This document shows positions 12,886 through 12,900 of a DNA stretch of 12,900 bases, piece after piece. The stretch comes from Eubacterium sp. UBA3720 (GTDB lineage: Bacteria; Bacillota; Clostridia; Lachnospirales; Lachnospiraceae). The stretch lies in the NCBI GenBank assembly GCA_002371335.1, contig DFHP01000095.1:1-12900 (forward strand). The letters are read 5' to 3'. The notes under the pieces were generated by a model, which was given only the letters and a program-made list of their open reading frames with translations, ran no database searches and was not told the origin of the DNA. The translations under genes were made by a program, and so were the position numbers. The first letter of the stretch is position 1, and each line of letters starts with the position of its first letter.

Positions 12886-12900
12886 GATTAAAGTGTCAAA
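12886..12900 (+). repeat. Start of a second GATTAAAGTGT repeat, cut by the window edge
   Basis: GATTAAAGTGTCAAA matches 11711-11725 at 14 of 15 positions in the same orientation. The large RNA locus thus lies between two direct copies about 1.17 kb apart. The rest of this copy is outside the window. Confidence 0.4.

Overview
The window looks like chromosome of a Gram-positive gut clostridium, most likely Lachnospiraceae. This is inferred from the gene repertoire, AGGAG-type ribosome binding sites, moderate GC content in the genes, and a small aromatic/acidic protein (87 aa) of a type I recall from that family. No rRNA or tRNA gene was recognised that would settle the taxonomy.

Layout. 1-1180: the end of a sugar-type ABC transporter operon (tail of one membrane protein, then a complete RbsC-like permease) closed by a hairpin terminator. 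1185-1625: non-coding, with a long-range hairpin element (copy A) and two copies of a composite hairpin repeat. 1626-4802: an intracellular GH13 alpha-glucanase with an unusual C-terminal extension and a DUF362 protein, separated by a 65-bp palindrome. 4943-7076: a promoter followed by a tight three-gene unit (CaCA-type cation antiporter, rhomboid protease, HIT-family hydrolase). 7110-7390: a cluster of GC-rich hairpins between convergent genes. 7391-8455 (minus): a stand-alone MurG. It is divergent from an MBL/beta-CASP RNA-processing-type nuclease (8671-10269), which is followed by the nucleosidase MtnN (10395-11093). 11148-11211: a second copy (copy B) of the long-range hairpin element. 11238-11279: a bidirectional terminator shared with the convergent 87-aa protein (11270-11533, minus).

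The most interesting part is 11744-12900. It has no credible protein gene and its base composition drops sharply. It opens with an A-rich tract and a near-consensus promoter (TTGACA, 17 bp, TAATAT) and closes about 950 bases later with a 17-bp terminator hairpin and a U run. Between them lies one stem-loop after another, including 10-, 7- and 14-bp stems and a UUCG-loop hairpin. I read this as one very large structured non-coding RNA. Its size is that of the giant ornate bacterial RNAs (OLE, ROOL, GOLLD), but I cannot assign it to any of them from sequence alone.

Most protein genes are ordinary housekeeping or accessory metabolism and do not form one pathway. Coupling is evident only within the antiporter-rhomboid-HIT unit and, probably, within the nuclease-mtnN pair.
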